NCBI GenBank assembly: GCA_948805675.1
Contig: CAQIBN010000001.1
Span: forward strand, 110,984 to 174,983
Length of the DNA stretch: 64,000 nt
Direction: 5' to 3'
Source: an uncultured Clostridia bacterium
Lineage (GTDB): Bacteria; Bacillota; Clostridia; TANB77; CAG-508
Made by a program: the position numbers and the translations under genes
In this document: positions 1 to 9,033 of the stretch, piece after piece
Layout of the letters: every line of letters starts with the position of its first letter
Numbering within the stretch: the stretch's first letter is position 1
Notes under the pieces: generated by a model
Databases searched by the model: none
What the model was told of the DNA's origin: nothing
The model's input: only the letters and a program-made list of their open reading frames with translations

Positions 1-1
1 C

Positions 2-118
2 GAAATGAGAGCTTACAAAAGGACACTAAAAGGATTATTATTTTTAGATAAACAGAATATTGATTTTTTAAATGATTTTTATAATCGTGATAAGGAGGAG
101 TTTGAAATAAATGAATAG
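2..118 (+). CDS. 3' end of an unidentified gene (partial)
   Basis: An open frame runs from the window edge to a TAG at 116-118 and encodes 38 C-terminal residues, ending DKEEFEINE. It overlaps the start of the next gene by 8 bp, which is typical of translational coupling. It contains the ribosome site AAGGAGG (about 92-98) used by that gene. Too little is visible to name a family. Confidence 0.55.
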   Translation, partial: EMRAYKRTLKGLLFLDKQNIDFLNDFYNRDKEEFEINE

Positions 119-665
119 AAAAGTTGATGTAAGAAAAAAATATACAAGAGAAGCAAAGGATTTGGATATTACTATTGTAAAACTTGAAGAATTAGACGCA
201 TATGTAACATTAAAGGAATTCAGAGAGGTAACAGAGCCTTATTATATGTATATAAATGGCGAATTAGTAAAAAAGATTGACAAAAATTTTACATTATTAG
301 AATATACACCTTTACATGAAAATTATAATGTTAGAGCACATATAGATGATAAGTTAAATATCTTAGAATATTACTTTGATATAACAGATGGAAATGCAGT
401 AGAAGATGGTGTTCCATATTATGATGATTTATATTTAGATGTAGTATTTTATCAAGAATGTGCAACTAAGTCTAGTACATATATTAATCTTGAAGATAGA
501 AATGATTTATCTTCGGCTTTAAAAAGTGGTGCGATAGATCAAGAAAAATATGATTTTGCATTTAAAGTTGCAGATAGTTTAATGAAAGAATTAAAAAGCA
601 AAACAAATAAATTTGTAAATAGAGGTATAGAAGATTATTTAAAATATAGAAAAAATGTGATATAA
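111..665 (+). CDS. DUF402 domain protein
   Basis: The 184-residue protein resembles the DUF402 family, whose studied members are nucleoside tri/diphosphate phosphatases or RNA-associated proteins. The diagnostic stretch is PYYDDLYLDVVF (about residues 102-113), following a beta-rich N-terminal half; the C-terminal third is helical. ATG 111 follows AAGGAGG by 12 bases, and the gene overlaps the preceding reading frame by 8 bp. Its function here is unknown. Whether it is ICE cargo or chromosomal cannot be decided from the window. Confidence 0.7.
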   Translation: MNRKVDVRKKYTREAKDLDITIVKLEELDAYVTLKEFREVTEPYYMYINGELVKKIDKNFTLLEYTPLHENYNVRAHIDDKLNILEYYFDITDGNAVEDGVPYYDDLYLDVVFYQECATKSSTYINLEDRNDLSSALKSGAIDQEKYDFAFKVADSLMKELKSKTNKFVNRGIEDYLKYRKNVI

Positions 666-686
666 GTGAAAACATGAATAAAAAAT

Positions 687-724
687 AAGTGTCACTCGTT
701 AAATTGAGCGACACTTACTTTTTT
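687..724. terminator. Bidirectional intrinsic terminator
   Basis: An 11-bp stem (AAGTGTCACTC with GAGCGACACTT, one mismatch) is followed by ACTTTTTTAG. It sits between the convergent DUF402 and Nudix genes, and the Nudix stop codon lies at its edge. Confidence 0.8.
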
Positions 725-1220
725 AGTTTTGTGAAGTTATGTAGGCAATATATTTTTGCAAGTCAGCATAATGGGTATGGCAGAACATCGTATTACGGAA
801 GAGTTCAGAAATTTCTTCAAGGGTTGCCCACTTGGCAAACTCTACTTCTTCAGCTTGGTACTTAAGAATAGAAGGGTCAAAGTCCTTCTTATAATAGTAC
901 AAGTCTCTGAAAGATTCTTCGTCATGAAGTTCAGAGTGAAAAAGATGAAGTTCATCTGGCGGAATAATAATTCCAAGCTCTTCGTGAAGTTCTGTAAGCA
1001 TTCCGTCTTTACTGCTTTCTCCAAGCTTAGGGTGACCACTGGTTAACCCAAACTTGCCATTCTTGGATGGTACGCGTTTCTGAATCAAAAGCTCATTATT
1101 AGAATTTACGATTACAGCACATACACATACAATCCGAAGACCGAAAGGAATAGGTTGACCTTTCTCTACAGTTTGTTCACAAAGGTTTCTGTTGATGTCA
1201 TACAGATTACGAATCTCCAT
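723..1220 (-). CDS. Nudix hydrolase (foreign-looking)
   Basis: A 165-residue Nudix protein, expected to cleave or isomerise a nucleoside-diphosphate-linked substrate. The Nudix box is clear: GHPKLGESSKDG, then MLTELHEELGI, matching G-x5-E-x7-xE-L-x-EE-x-G-I, with Thr in place of the usual Arg. ATG 1220 is preceded by AGGTGG on the minus strand; an upstream in-frame start lacks a site. The gene is visibly GC-richer than its surroundings and uses CGC, CGT and one in-frame CGG (1136-1134, in P-F-G-L-R-I) as ordinary arginine. That makes it an outsider to the CGG pattern of the native genes and suggests recent transfer. If CGG forces a shift in this host, the protein would be cut short a few codons later. 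Substrate not predictable. Confidence 0.8.
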   Translation of the reverse strand: MEIRNLYDINRNLCEQTVEKGQPIPFGLRIVCVCAVIVNSNNELLIQKRVPSKNGKFGLTSGHPKLGESSKDGMLTELHEELGIIIPPDELHLFHSELHDEESFRDLYYYKKDFDPSILKYQAEEVEFAKWATLEEISELFRNTMFCHTHYADLQKYIAYITSQN

Positions 1221-1434
1221 AAAACATAACCACCTTTCAAAAAATAATATAAAACATTTTATCATATTTTCCAGTAAAAGTAAATAATGGATTTAAGAAA
1301 TTTCTTATAAAGTAAATTATCAGTAATATTAATTAATACAAAAACAAAAGTGATTATAAAGAAAATAATAAATGTAGGGCTAATTAAAAATAAAATGCAG
1401 ATACATTATATTTTATAAAAAAGATTTCAAAGTT

Positions 1435-1695
1435 TTATCCTTTGGAATCTTTTTCAACTTCAATATTTTCAATATTAAACATAGTATCATGAAAGAATTC
1501 TTCTAAAGTAACTCCTAAACTTTCACAGATTAGATATAGAGTGTCAATTCTAGGATAAGAAACTTTACTTCGATAGAAATCATTTAAAGAAGAAGGATTA
1601 AGTCCTGCATCACATGATAATTCATATCTGGAATTCTTATTTTTCTCTTTCATTAAATTTTCAATTCTAATTTTTATTGCTGTATTCAGTAGCAT
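1435..1695 (-). CDS. XRE-family helix-turn-helix regulator
   Basis: An 86-residue single-domain DNA-binding protein. Residues 8-65 form a Cro/CI-type HTH: SRYELSCDAGLNPSSLNDFY is the turn region and PRIDTLYLICESLGVTLEEF the closing helices. ATG 1695 follows GGGGGA on the minus strand. The two identical palindromic sites just upstream (1759-1772, 1859-1872) are natural candidates for its operator, so autoregulation is likely but inferred. It sits at the start of the ICE control region. Confidence 0.8.
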   Translation of the reverse strand: MLLNTAIKIRIENLMKEKNKNSRYELSCDAGLNPSSLNDFYRSKVSYPRIDTLYLICESLGVTLEEFFHDTMFNIENIEVEKDSKG

Positions 1696-1758
1696 AGATT
1701 AAATCCCCCAATCGAATAAATTTATTTAAAAGTATATCAAAAGCGTTATTGTAATATT

Positions 1759-1872
1759 GCGGTTTTAACCGCTGTGATATATTGGTGTATTTAATCATGA
1801 AACTTATTAAATATTTAGAATTGCAAAAAGTATTAAAGAGTAGTAAAATAAAAATAATGCGGTTATAACCGC
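1759..1872. promoter_or_regulatory. Pair of palindromic operators 100 bp apart
   Basis: GCGGTTTTAACCGC at 1759-1772 and GCGGTTATAACCGC at 1859-1872 are perfect 14-bp palindromes differing only at the centre, exactly 100 bp apart, in the gap between two minus-strand HTH genes. They are GC-rich islands in very AT-rich DNA, as expected of a protein-binding site. AAGGAGG follows the second copy (about 1880) but opens no convincing gene. Confidence 0.7.
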
Positions 1873-2002
1873 AATAAAGAAAGGAGGAAAAATAACATAA
1901 TTGATAAAATATAGAATGCAAATAGGAATATTATAGAGTAAAACGATAATATTAAATATATATTAAAATAGGTAATATATAAATATAAAGTAATAATTAT
2001 AA

Positions 2003-2049
2003 AAAAATAAAGACTAGAAAAAGGATTGATCGTTAGCTTTTTCTAGTCT
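2003..2049 (-). terminator. Intrinsic terminator of the minus-strand HTH gene
   Basis: A perfect 13-bp stem, AGACTAGAAAAAG (2011-2023) with CTTTTTCTAGTCT (2037-2049), is followed on the minus strand by a T-rich tract. The stop codon of the HTH gene lies inside the hairpin. Confidence 0.8.
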
Positions 2050-2404
2050 GTTCCTCATAGGAATGTTCGATGGCTGAATCAATAAATTTTTGATTACTAT
2101 GTGTTAATTTAGCATATTTTAAGATAATATCATGTTTTTCAATAGGTATAATATTATTAGTATCCATTGGAAAGCAATCAACAAATAGAGCATTGGGTGT
2201 TATATTCAAAATATTACAAATATTTAAAATTAATGTGACACTTCCTGTACTAGTACCTCTTTCAATAGCACTAATATGTTTTGAGGTAACATTACATTTT
2301 TCTGCTAGTTGATCTTGTGTAATATTACGTAATAATCTTGCTTCTTGAATACGTTTTCCTAAATTAGCTACTGCTTCATCTATGTTTAACATATTAATCA
2401 CCAT
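2033..2404 (-). CDS. XRE-family transcriptional regulator
   Basis: A 123-residue protein with an N-terminal HTH at about residues 14-70: GKRIQEARLLRNITQDQLAE, then KCNVTSKHISAIERG and the closing helix LILNICNILNITPNALF. A short helical tail follows, as in many ICE and phage repressors. The start could be ATG 2404 or ATG 2392 (MLNIDEA); neither has a strong ribosome site. It is transcribed away from the transfer genes, so a repressor role for the rightward operon is plausible but inferred. Confidence 0.8.
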   Translation of the reverse strand: MVINMLNIDEAVANLGKRIQEARLLRNITQDQLAEKCNVTSKHISAIERGTSTGSVTLILNICNILNITPNALFVDCFPMDTNNIIPIEKHDIILKYAKLTHSNQKFIDSAIEHSYEEQTRKS

Positions 2405-2530
2405 ACTTAATATACCAAAAAGTTTTTTAACAAAGAACCTTCTTATATTTGATATTATATGATTAAGTAAAATTTAATATTCTAATTTTATATATTTTAT
2501 CACAAAAAAAGTATAGGAAAGGAGAGCTAT

Positions 2531-2860
2531 ATGATAACAATAAATGAGTTGAGAGAGTTCTACAAAGATAGAGAAGGCGATATATCAGTATTAGAAAAAG
2601 AGGATAAGAAAAAAATAAAAAAGTTATTAAAAGAAAGAGAAGAAAAAAATAAGCAATTAGAAATAGCCTTAAGTAATATTCCAGATGGATATAAGTGTAT
2701 AATTGAGAATTTAAATAAAGCAATTCAAGAAAAATTAGAAACAGAAAATAGATTAAATGGTTATTTTAATGAGAAATCTTATATTGCTGGTTTTTGTGAT
2801 GCTATTAATTATAATATAAAGTTAATTAGAAATACTGGCACAAATGTAAACTTAAAGTAA
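2531..2860 (+). CDS. Small coiled-coil ICE protein, unknown function
   Basis: A 109-residue protein, highly charged and helical at residues 10-45 (KKLLKEREEKNKQLEIA), followed by a conserved-looking end (YFNEKSYIAGFCDAINYNIK) of the kind seen in small proteins of conjugative elements. The ribosome site GGAAAGGAG precedes ATG 2531. It is probably cotranscribed with the HTH gene 18 bp downstream. I do not recognise a named family. Confidence 0.6.
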   Translation: MITINELREFYKDREGDISVLEKEDKKKIKKLLKEREEKNKQLEIALSNIPDGYKCIIENLNKAIQEKLETENRLNGYFNEKSYIAGFCDAINYNIKLIRNTGTNVNLK

Positions 2861-2878
2861 TTTTTCAAGGGGTAAGAA

Positions 2879-3136
2879 ATGAATAATATATTAATAGGTA
2901 AAAGAATAGTGCTAATTATGAAGATAAGGAATATTAAAAGAAGAGAGTTAGCAAATAAACTAGGAGTTAGCTACAATACATTAACTAAAAAGATAAAAGG
3001 GAGACGACAGTTTAATTTAGATGAAATCTGTAAATTAAAAGACATACTAAATATAGATAATGAATTAATGGTTCAAATACTTTTTAGTGGAAAATTTTAT
3101 GTTGAATTTGATAATAAAGAAAGTTATGAATGTTAG
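2879..3136 (+). CDS. Small Cro/CI-type HTH protein
   Basis: An 85-residue protein carrying one HTH at residues 6-65 (NIKRRELANKLGVSYNTLTK, then the recognition and closing helices). AAGGGG precedes ATG 2879. It ends 4 bp before the first copy of the ICE promoter block. It uses CGA for Arg (K-G-R-R-Q), showing that CGA is a normal sense codon here. Probably a local regulator of the transfer operon; target unknown. Confidence 0.75.
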   Translation: MNNILIGKRIVLIMKIRNIKRRELANKLGVSYNTLTKKIKGRRQFNLDEICKLKDILNIDNELMVQILFSGKFYVEFDNKESYEC

Positions 3137-3139
3137 AAT

Positions 3140-3255
3140 ATTTCAAAAACAATTCAAAATTATTTCATTGTTTTTCAAATTAAAAAAGATATAATAATAT
3201 TATAGAAAATTTTTAGAGAAGGTTATTAAATAAAAAAAGCCTTCTCTTATTTTTG
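3140..3255 (+). promoter_or_regulatory. ICE promoter block P1 with leader terminator
   Basis: Tandem boxes TTTCAAAAACA, ATTCAAAATTA and TTTCATTG (3141-3170) run into TTGTTT (3168-3173), a 16-bp spacer and TATAAT (3190-3195). About 20 nt after the predicted start is an intrinsic terminator: AGAGAAGG (3215-3222) pairs with CCTTCTCT (3240-3247), then TATTTTTG. The terminator stands between the promoter and the pilin gene, so expression of the transfer operon would need antitermination or readthrough. The same arrangement recurs at P2, P3 and P4. Confidence 0.85.
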
Positions 3256-3282
3256 ACTTATTTGATAAAGGAGGATTTTATT

Positions 3283-3648
3283 ATGAAGATTAAAGAAAAA
3301 GTCACAAAAATAGGCTTAGGAGTGTATACTACGACAGTTTTTGCACTAGCTAAGATGAACTCTGTATTAGCAGAAACTGTAACCATTAATTCAAACGGTG
3401 GGAGAATAAGAGAATCAGCTGTTGGAAAAGGTATATTTGATATGGCACAAGATATGTCAGGAACTCTTAGATGGTTAATTCCTGTTGTATCAATACCATT
3501 TATATTATGGTTTCTATTTAAGATGTTTTCAGGAGAAGAACAAGAACAACCAAGATATAAGAAAAAACTTATTACTACTTTAATAATTGTAATGGCTTCA
3601 ACATTAGTAACTGTTATTGTTAATTTAGTAATGGGATACTTTGGTTAA
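3283..3648 (+). CDS. VirB2/TrbC-type conjugation pilin-like protein
   Basis: 121 residues from ATG 3283, which follows AAAGGAGG. It has a signal-like N-terminus (residues 8-28, ending VLAETV) and two membrane segments, LRWLIPVVSIPFILWFLF (about 60-78) and LITTLIIVMASTLVTVIVNL, separated by a charged cytoplasmic loop. Small two-helix proteins at this position of Gram-positive transfer operons are VirB2/TrbC-like pilin or channel subunits. First gene of the P1 operon; VirB6-like and PrgI genes follow. Confidence 0.7.
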   Translation: MKIKEKVTKIGLGVYTTTVFALAKMNSVLAETVTINSNGGRIRESAVGKGIFDMAQDMSGTLRWLIPVVSIPFILWFLFKMFSGEEQEQPRYKKKLITTLIIVMASTLVTVIVNLVMGYFG

Positions 3649-3664
3649 ACAGGAGGAATAGATT

Positions 3665-4522
3665 ATGACAAAGGAGATAGTAAAATTATTGTCAGATTTT
3701 ATTGGCTCTTCAGCAAGTACAATTGATACATTCTTAAAAGCTATATATTATTTTGCATTCTATATAGAAAAACAATTTAAAGATATTAATATAAATTGGA
3801 ATGATGTATATAAAGTAATTTATGAATATGCAATTGTTATTTTAGCAATTATTTTTATAAAGAAAATGATACAAACATATTTCTTGTGGAAGAGTGGCGA
3901 AGATGATGTTTCGCCTGTTCATGTATTATTGGGATTGTTTGAAGCAATAACTGTAATGATTTGTTTTGGCTATTTTTATACATTCTTTGTTCAAATAGGT
4001 GGCAATATATATGAAAGCATAAGTAAAGCAATGATTAGTAGAGGTTCGTTTTCTATAAATGATTTAGCAAAATGGTGTAATAGTGGAATTTTTTCTGCAA
4101 TAGTATGTTTAATTTTAGTTATAGAATTTTTAGTAATTATTTGGCAATTAATTAGAAGAGGTATAGAGCTTTTAATTTTAAGGTTAATAATACCATTTAC
4201 TGCAATAGGTCTACTATCTAGTAATGGTGGTGCTTTTGCAATAGTGGTAAAAAAGTTCTTACAAAATATATGCACAATAATAATTCAATTATTACTAATA
4301 ACTTTGGCTATGGTTTTAGCTTCAAAAAATCATTTGATTTATGCAATAGCTGTTTGTTTAATATGTAATCAAACACCACAATTCATACAAGAATTTATAT
4401 TACCAGCACAAGGTTTTGGAGTTGGTAGAAAAGTAAATAGGGCAATAGATACAGTTCATGATGGATTAGGAGCTGTTGCAACATGGACGTCTATGAAATC
4501 TAAAAAAATGTCAAATAAGTAA
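3665..4522 (+). CDS. VirB6/TrbL-like inner-membrane conjugation protein
   Basis: A 285-residue polytopic membrane protein with about six hydrophobic segments (for example residues 55-70, 88-115 and 140-165, and a long cluster at 170-230). Size, topology and position between the pilin and PrgI genes match the VirB6/TrbL translocation-channel component of Gram-positive T4SS. The ribosome site AGGAGG lies 8 bp before ATG. Sequence divergence prevents a firmer family call. Confidence 0.7.
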   Translation: MTKEIVKLLSDFIGSSASTIDTFLKAIYYFAFYIEKQFKDININWNDVYKVIYEYAIVILAIIFIKKMIQTYFLWKSGEDDVSPVHVLLGLFEAITVMICFGYFYTFFVQIGGNIYESISKAMISRGSFSINDLAKWCNSGIFSAIVCLILVIEFLVIIWQLIRRGIELLILRLIIPFTAIGLLSSNGGAFAIVVKKFLQNICTIIIQLLLITLAMVLASKNHLIYAIAVCLICNQTPQFIQEFILPAQGFGVGRKVNRAIDTVHDGLGAVATWTSMKSKKMSNK

Positions 4523-4539
4523 GATTGGAGAAAAAAGTA

Positions 4540-5292
4540 ATGGAATCTAGTAATTTACAAGCAATTTTAGACTTTCTTTATGCTTTAGGAATTATAGTTT
4601 GTGTAATGTCTATTCTTATATCTCTGTTTAAGGGATTAATAAATAATGATGAAATGCCATCACATCTAAAAAAGATAAAAAATTCTTTAGTAGCTGTAGT
4701 TTTAATTTTAACTGTTTCAACAACATTTTCAATTATACAAGGATATTTCTTTAATAATGGAGTTTCTTATACTGATGATACATATTTTGGAATTGGAAAG
4801 CTTCCAGAAGGAACAGGATTAGATTTAATAGATGACAATACATCTTTAAATGATAATGATAAAGAAGGAAGAGAAATAGTTATTATTGATGGAGATAAAT
4901 ATGTTGTAACAAGTAGAGATAAAGAGCTATATGGAAAAAAAGGAGAAAATGGATCATGGTGTTTTGCAAATATATGGTTTTGGGGTTGTGAAGACATGAA
5001 AGTTAGAGTTGACACACTAAAATATTTTAATGACTGTCAAGGTTTTTCAGGAGGTTCAGATTTAACAACAAAGGTTCAATTATATCGAATTCATAAAGAG
5101 AGCTATGATACTTTTTCTGGTGTAGACAAAGACGGAAAAAATGGAAAAAAGGTTTCAGAGTATTTGGGGACAACAGATTTAGAAACATCATCTAACTATT
5201 CAAAAAACACAGGATACATTATTAATTGGCATACATATGACCAAGTAAAAAAAGATGTGGCAAGCGGAGATTGTTATAAATTAGGAATTTAA
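4540..5292 (+). CDS. Membrane-anchored conjugation protein, unknown
   Basis: 250 residues from ATG 4540 (GGAG nine bases upstream; the in-frame TTG 4525 lacks a site). Two membrane helices lie in the first 75 residues (ILDFLYALGIIVCVMSILIS and SLVAVVLILTVSTTFSII), followed by an exported domain of about 175 residues with four cysteines (WCF, GC, CQG, DCY) that could form disulfides. Position in the P1 operon suggests a structural part of the transfer channel. Family not recognised. Confidence 0.6.
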   Translation: MESSNLQAILDFLYALGIIVCVMSILISLFKGLINNDEMPSHLKKIKNSLVAVVLILTVSTTFSIIQGYFFNNGVSYTDDTYFGIGKLPEGTGLDLIDDNTSLNDNDKEGREIVIIDGDKYVVTSRDKELYGKKGENGSWCFANIWFWGCEDMKVRVDTLKYFNDCQGFSGGSDLTTKVQLYRIHKESYDTFSGVDKDGKNGKKVSEYLGTTDLETSSNYSKNTGYIINWHTYDQVKKDVASGDCYKLGI

Positions 5293-5305
5293 AGGAGTTT
5301 TTACA

Positions 5306-5662
5306 ATGGAAAATCAAATAGAATTTTATATCCCTAAAAATGTTTCAACTAGATTTGAAATTATAAAGGGAATTGGAATAAGAGAGCTTATTTATACAGG
5401 AATAGCAATAGTTATAGGACTAGTTAATTCTATAATATTAAATAGTTTTAATGCAAATTTTTTATTATCAGCAGGTATTGTAGCTGTATTGGGTGGAGGA
5501 ACTTTTATACTTAACATGAAAGATAATAATGATCAATCAGTAATATCAATGGTTAAATCAATTATACGATTTTATTCAATACAGAAATTTTACAAATATG
5601 AAAGAAAAGATGATATTGAATTTGAGAAATTATTTAATAATGAGAATTTTGCTAAGAATTAA
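5306..5662 (+). CDS. PrgI family conjugation protein
   Basis: A 118-residue protein with the PrgI layout: a short N-terminal beta segment (EFYIPKNVSTRFEIIKGIG), two adjacent membrane helices (residues about 30-50 and 55-72) and a cytoplasmic tail (YSIQKFYKY). PrgI-type proteins are VirB3-like partners of the VirB4 ATPase, and the gene sits directly before the VirB4-related genes, as in other Gram-positive elements. Confidence 0.8.
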   Translation: MENQIEFYIPKNVSTRFEIIKGIGIRELIYTGIAIVIGLVNSIILNSFNANFLLSAGIVAVLGGGTFILNMKDNNDQSVISMVKSIIRFYSIQKFYKYERKDDIEFEKLFNNENFAKN

Positions 5663-5688
5663 TTTTAATAGAAAAAGGGGTGAAATAT

Positions 5689-6286
5689 ATGTTTTATAAA
5701 AGAAAAAGTACAGATAAAAAGTCTTTATCAATAACTGTTAATGAATTTCTAAAAATAAAGGATATTAGAGAAGATTTTCTATATACAACAGATGGATTTA
5801 TTTTTACATATATTCAAGTATTTCCACAAAATACCAGACTAAAAACACATAATGAACAGAGCTTAATTGCACTTAATTTAGCAAGAGAGCTTTCTACTGA
5901 AACAGAAAGCTTCAGTTTATATTTAACAAATAGACCAATTGATGTATCAAAAATGACAGATTATCAAGTAGAGCTAATGCAGAAAGAAACTAATACTCAA
6001 ATTCAAGGATTACTTCAAAAAAGAATTGAAGGGTTAAACATGTTATCAAATACAGGTATAGCACTAGAAGAAGAGATATATATAAGAATTTGGGAGAAAG
6101 ATAAAGATGGAGTAGAAGACAATTTAAATACAAGAAAAAATAGATTATCTCAAGAGTTATTAAATGCAGGATTTAAAACAAAGTTTTTAACAGAAAAAGA
6201 TTTGCAACAATTATGTGATAGTTTTACAAATCCTGATACAACAACAGAAGATAGCCAAGATTACTATAATTTGCGGTATAGAGTAA
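5689..6286 (+). CDS. VirB4 N-terminal-like protein, ends after a CGG (+1) site
   Basis: ATG 5689 follows AAAGGGG. Residues 1-195 resemble the N-terminal domain of VirB4/TraE ATPases (TTDGFIFTYIQVFPQNT, then YLTNRPIDVSK); no ATPase motifs are present. In frame 0 the gene would run through the P2 promoter block to 6363. At TTG-CGG-T (CGG 6274-6276), skipping the C gives L-G-I-E and TAA at 6284-6286, 24 bp before P2. That matches the way the other genes end just before P1, P3 and P4. This is the weakest of the 13 sites, because only three codons follow the shift. A split of VirB4 into two proteins by insertion of P2 is an alternative. Confidence 0.6.
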
Positions 6287-6309
6287 ATTTATATATAATA
6301 AGAATTATA

Positions 6310-6426
6310 TTTCAAAAATACTTCAAAATCATTTCATTGTTTTTATTTTTGTCACAGGTATAATTAGAGTATGGATAAGTATAGAAAAGAGAGCAGGAAT
6401 TTAAATTTTCCTTCTCTCTTTTTTCG
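6310..6426 (+). promoter_or_regulatory. ICE promoter block P2 with leader terminator
   Basis: Boxes TTTCAAAAATA, CTTCAAAATCA and TTTCATTG lead to TTGTTT (6337-6342), a 16-bp spacer and TATAAT (6359-6364). Terminator: AAGAGAGCAGGAA (6387-6399) pairs with TTCCTTCTCTCTT (6408-6420, one mismatch), then TTTTCG. It stands 30 bp before the VirB4 start, between promoter and gene. Confidence 0.85.
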
Positions 6427-6453
6427 TAGCAAAAAACAAGGAGGAAAAGATAG

Positions 6454-8282
6454 ATGAATAAAAGACAAATTGAAGCAATGTGTGTAAATGAAAAATTACT
6501 GGAGCTAATAGCACCTCAAAATCTAAAAATAAAAAGAGATATTGTTGAAACAGGAGATAAAATATCAAGAATTTATTTTATAAGTTCATATCCTGAAAAG
6601 CCAAATCTTGGGTGGATTTCGACAATTGCAAATACTAAAAATACAGTTATTTCAATATATGTAAACCCCGTAGACCCTCAAGCTTTTCTTGATGGACTAA
6701 AAAAGGGAACAAATTCAGATAAGAATATTTACAATACAACAAGAGATGAAGTTGAAAAAATAAGAGCAGAAGCAAGATATAAATCATCTATAAGAATTAT
6801 TGAAGATATAGAAAATAATAACAATTCTTATGTATATGTTTCAATTTTAGCTCAGGTATCTGGGATTAATGAAAATGACTTAGAGAATAATTGTAAATTA
6901 TTTAAAAATAGAGTAGCAGGGTTAGGATTAAGAGTTCGTAGTCTAGCTTTTAACATGGATAAAGCATATAGACAAGTTGCACCATTTGGTATGCAGGATA
7001 AAGAGTTATTTAAAATATCAAAAAGAAATATGCAAGTAGCAACATTAATGGCAGGACAACCATTTAGTGGCTCTGGATTTGCAGACAGGACAGGTTATTA
7101 TTTGGGAGCAGATGAATCTGGAAGAATGATTGCAATAGACCCATTTTATAAATCAGCAGATAGAACTAACTCTAATTTTGCAGTAGTTGGTCAATCTGGT
7201 GGTGGAAAGTCTTATGCAGTAAAAAAAATGCTATTAAATGAATATGTATCAGGGACTAAAATTGCGATTATAGATCCAGAAAATGAATATAAAGATATGT
7301 GTAAAAATATTGAAGGTTCAAAATGGATAGATTGTTCTGGTGGTATTGGTGAAAATGTAGGAAGAATAAATCCACTTCAAGTTTATAATCTAGCAACTAT
7401 TGATTTAGAAGATGAGGAAACAGGAGAAGGAAAAAAGTCAGCTTTGGCATTACATTTTCAAAATTTAGGAACATTTTTTAGCTTATATTTTAAAAATCAA
7501 TTATCAGTAAGAATAACAGCAATTCTTAACGAAACATTAGAAGAACTTTATAGAAATTTTAATATAACATGGGAAACTGATACATCACTATTGAAAAATA
7601 AAGATTTCCCAATTATGCAAGATTTATATAGTTTACTTATAGAAAAACAAATAAAAAGCATAGGTAACAAAAAAGAAGATTATGAAAATTTAGCTTCTAT
7701 TATAAGAGAACTTGCAATTCGGAGCAGATTCACAAATGTTTAATGGTTATACAACTATTGAAGATGACTCAAAATTTATGGTATTGGATACATCTAATAT
7801 GGAAGGAAGTAAGGAGAATGTAAAAAGCTGTCAATATTTCGATATGCTTAGATTTTGCCAAAATTCAGCATTTAAAGATAGAAATGAAAGATTTATGGTT
7901 GTAGCAGATGAAAGTTATCTACTATTAGACCCAAAAGTGCCACAAGGATTAGAATTTTTAAGGAATTTCAGCAAAAGAGCAAGAAAATATAATTGTTCTT
8001 TAGTAGTTATTACACAATCAATAGTAGACTTTTTAGTAGAGAATATTAAACAGTATGGACAAGCTCTTTTCGATAATTCTACATATAAGTTATTCTTTCG
8101 GAATGGACGGAAAGAACTTACAACAAGCAAAGGAATTATGGGGATTAACAACTGAAGAAACAAACCTTTTATCAAGTAAAATTAAAGGTCAATGTTTATT
8201 GTTTATAGGATCTTCTCGTATACTTTGTAGAATTAAAGCACAGAGATGGGAAAAAACTTTTTTAACAGGTGGAGGAAGGTAA
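6454..8282 (+). CDS. VirB4-type conjugation ATPase, two +1 CGG sites
   Basis: Reads as one 608-residue VirB4 ATPase if the C of two in-frame CGG codons is skipped. Site 1 is ATT-CGG-A (7720), joining EL-A-I to G-A-D-S-Q-M-F-N-G. Site 2 is TTT-CGG-A (8099), joining YKLFF to GMDGKNLQQAKELWGL. Both joins recreate family-typical sequence. Walker A GQSGGGKS is at about residue 246-253 and Walker B MVVADESYLLLD near 480; the final part (GQCLLFIGSSRI) is also typical. It energises pilus and channel assembly at the membrane. First gene of the P2 operon, with AAGGAGG before the ATG at 6454. Without shifting, the protein would stop at 7743, before Walker B. Confidence 0.88.
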
Positions 8283-8301
8283 AGGGAAAGAGGTAGTAGT
8301 T

Positions 8302-9021
8302 ATGGAATTTACACCTATGTTTTATATAAGAAACTATAAATATTTAGTTAGAAAACGTATAAGATACAAAATTGTAATAGGAGTTTCAATATTTTTAATC
8401 ATACTGACAGCATATTACATTATTGATGGTTATGATTCTAATTCTAGCAATAAAGTAAACAGTAGTCAAACAACTACAGAAAATTCAGAAGAGACTACTG
8501 AAAATATAAATCATGAGAAAGAACAAGACCTGCAAAACATAGAGCATACTAATTATGAAAATATGATATATAAAGGTGGTATTTTACCATTACCATTTCC
8601 ACAAGATTATGCAATTTTAACATCACCATTTAATCCACAAAGGAAACACCCTATATCAGGTGTAATTAAACCTCATAAGGGTGTTGATGTTGTAGGCAAA
8701 AAAGGTACACAGATTTTAGCTGTAGCAGATGGAAAAGTAACTGTATCAAGTTTTGATTCTGGTGGATATGGAAATTGGGTTGAAATAGAGCATAACCTAA
8801 ACGGAAAAGTGATAAGAACTAGATATGGACATATGAGAGATAAGCCACTTGTAAAAGTTGGTGAAGAGATTAAAGCAGGTACAGTAATTGGTGTACAAGG
8901 TCAAACAGGAGGAGCAACAGGTGAACACTTACATTTTGAAGTAAGAGTGAATAGTACAGCTGTAAATCCTTTACCATATTTGCTTGGAAGAGATACTATC
9001 GAAACATATAAGCAATGGTAA
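8302..9021 (+). CDS. M23 peptidoglycan endopeptidase of the transfer system
   Basis: 239 residues from ATG 8302, with AGAGGTAG upstream. One membrane anchor (about 28-46, IVIGVSIFLIILTAYYII), a Ser/Thr/Glu-rich linker, then an M23 (LytM/NlpD) domain. The zinc and catalytic motifs are HKGVDVVG (H-x3-D) and GEHLHFEVRV (HxH). In Gram-positive conjugation such enzymes (VirB1-like role) open the wall locally for the channel. It starts 20 bp after VirB4. Confidence 0.9.
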   Translation: MEFTPMFYIRNYKYLVRKRIRYKIVIGVSIFLIILTAYYIIDGYDSNSSNKVNSSQTTTENSEETTENINHEKEQDLQNIEHTNYENMIYKGGILPLPFPQDYAILTSPFNPQRKHPISGVIKPHKGVDVVGKKGTQILAVADGKVTVSSFDSGGYGNWVEIEHNLNGKVIRTRYGHMRDKPLVKVGEEIKAGTVIGVQGQTGGATGEHLHFEVRVNSTAVNPLPYLLGRDTIETYKQW

Positions 9022-9033
9022 AAAGGGGGATTT

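Noticed and set aside
1901..1936. Tiny TTG-initiated peptide after AAGGAGG next to the second palindrome
   Set aside because: The spacing is long and the peptide is 11 residues with no support; the ribosome-like sequence alone is not enough.
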